This document shows, one piece after another, positions 22,015-22,797 of a DNA stretch of 22,797 nt. The translations under genes were made by a program, and so were the position numbers. Position 1 is the first letter of the stretch. Each line of letters starts with the position of its first letter. The notes beneath the pieces were generated by a model, which saw nothing but the letters and a program-made list of their open reading frames with translations, made no database searches and had not been told where the DNA came from. Source of the stretch: Caryophanales bacterium (lineage in GTDB: Bacteria > Bacillota_I > Bacilli_A > RFN20 > CAG-826); contig JAQYER010000135.1 of NCBI GenBank assembly GCA_028723545.1, positions 1 through 22,797 on the forward strand. The letters run 5' to 3'.

Positions 22015-22797
22015 ATGGAAAAAAAGAAAATCAAAATGTCGAATGACGCGATTAACGTGGTTGTTGGTATTAAATTCATGTTAATATCCGTTTTGATTTT
22101 GCTTTCTAATTTTGCTCAATTTTTAAATTTTATTGCCAAAGGAATTGCTTTCGTTGTTGGTTTTATTGGCTTTTGGGTTTTAGTTCCTTATTTATTTATA
22201 TTAGGAATTTATATTTGTTTTAAAAAGTATTTACAAAAATTCAAAGTTGGTCTTTCGTTAGCGGGATTAGTTTTTATTATTTTTGGTATTGCTTTATTAA
22301 CTTCTCATTACGCAACATTACCACTTGAAATTTTAAAGCCAGTTGATGATGCTATTTTAATTGTAAAGAAAAAAGACGCTACTTTAGATTGGAATAACGC
22401 AATCGAGGTATTCAAAGTTGTTTTTGCCAAAGCATTTAATACAAAAGATGCATCGTTATATGAAATTAGTGGAGCGATGATTGAAGGCGGGGTAACATCA
22501 ACTTCTTTAGGTGGTGGATTTTTCTTTTTTGTCTTTTTAGGATTATTTAATTCTATCGCGAATAGTAAACCAATTCTTTCAATCATTATTGCTTCATTAT
22601 TAATTGTTGTTGGATTTTTATTATTAATTAATCGTTTAATCAAAAAATTATTTACAAAAAAAGAAAAGAAAGTTCAAAAAGAAGAACATAAACAAAATGA
22701 AATTATTGAAAATAATGAAGAATCTATCGAACATTTAATTTCTCCAACGACTGAAACAAATATATATTCAAAATATCGTATTAATGATGAAGATGAA
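22015..22797 (+). CDS. ftsK: DNA translocase FtsK/SpoIIIE, N-terminal membrane part (3' end outside window)
   Basis: The frame opens at the ATG at 22015, 2 bases after the RNase J-like stop, and stays open to the window end (261 codons). Four hydrophobic segments are visible: about residues 16-34, 40-65, 73-92 and 160-205, the last probably two helices. Between the last two lies the loop SGAMIEGGVTSTSLGGGFFFF, corresponding to the GG.IG element of the FtsK/SpoIIIE four-helix membrane domain. A charged, low-complexity linker follows. The motor and gamma domains would lie beyond the window. FtsK/SpoIIIE anchors at the septum and pumps chromosomal DNA during division. No Shine-Dalgarno is visible. 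Order after an RNase J2-like gene matches B. subtilis rnjB-tepA-spoIIIE without tepA. Confidence 0.8.
   Translation, partial: MEKKKIKMSNDAINVVVGIKFMLISVLILLSNFAQFLNFIAKGIAFVVGFIGFWVLVPYLFILGIYICFKKYLQKFKVGLSLAGLVFIIFGIALLTSHYATLPLEILKPVDDAILIVKKKDATLDWNNAIEVFKVVFAKAFNTKDASLYEISGAMIEGGVTSTSLGGGFFFFVFLGLFNSIANSKPILSIIIASLLIVVGFLLLINRLIKKLFTKKEKKVQKEEHKQNEIIENNEESIEHLISPTTETNIYSKYRINDEDE

Noticed and set aside
22308..22643. Minus-strand 111-residue open frame
   Set aside because: It overlaps the conserved FtsK membrane domain, which explains the sequence, and has no ribosome site.
1..22797. CRISPR arrays, insertion sequences, prophage genes or rRNA/tRNA genes
   Set aside because: I saw no regularly spaced repeats, transposase motifs, phage structural genes or RNA gene signatures anywhere in the window.

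Overview
The window is a stretch of AT-rich bacterial chromosome with tightly packed, mostly co-directional genes, A-rich Shine-Dalgarno leaders and short intrinsic terminators. Gene content and order (rimP-nusA-ylxR-infB-rbfA-truB-ribF-rpsO-pnp, then an RNase J paralogue and ftsK) point to a low-GC Bacillota, probably an uncultured fermentative lineage near Erysipelotrichia, RF39 or Acholeplasma-like Bacilli. That placement is inference. The genetic code looks standard: tryptophan is always TGG, no confident gene contains an internal TGA, and 21 of 23 visible stop codons are TAA.

Left third (1-4352): the 3' end of a TauE/SafE permease; a lone 78-residue two-helix membrane protein; a three-gene cluster whose products all carry zinc ribbons (an SPFH/stomatin-like protein related to B. 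subtilis YdjI, a YdjG-like double zinc ribbon membrane protein, and a small membrane protein with a C-terminal ribbon); and an AbiEi-type antitoxin/repressor with a near-perfect promoter containing an operator-like dyad but no toxin gene beside it.

Middle (4467-7373): nfnA-nfnB, encoding the two subunits of an electron-bifurcating NADH-dependent reduced ferredoxin:NADP+ oxidoreductase, closed by a strong terminator. Then comes an unidentified four-helix membrane protein on the minus strand, divergent from the next operon.

Right (7455-22797): the translation/transcription-factor operon. It starts with a leader that has mutually exclusive hairpins upstream of rimP, then nusA, ylxR, infB and rbfA, ending at a bidirectional terminator shared with a convergent GNAT acetyltransferase. 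truB-ribF and rpsO follow; rpsO has its own promoter and a structured leader. Next are pnp, a three-gene GlpA-like/FAD oxidoreductase/DUF1667 set, an RNase J-family protein that has lost most catalytic motifs, and the N-terminal membrane part of FtsK/SpoIIIE, running off the window end.

Most of the window is conserved housekeeping. The points worth a second look are the RNase J-like pseudoenzyme, the loss of the canonical GXXG glycines in both NusA KH domains, the SPFH/zinc-ribbon cluster without PspA, the orphan AbiEi repressor with its operator-bearing promoter, and the RNA leaders of rimP, rpsO and the RNase J-like gene. I did not find a clearly new multi-gene system. The SPFH/zinc-ribbon cluster is the nearest candidate.
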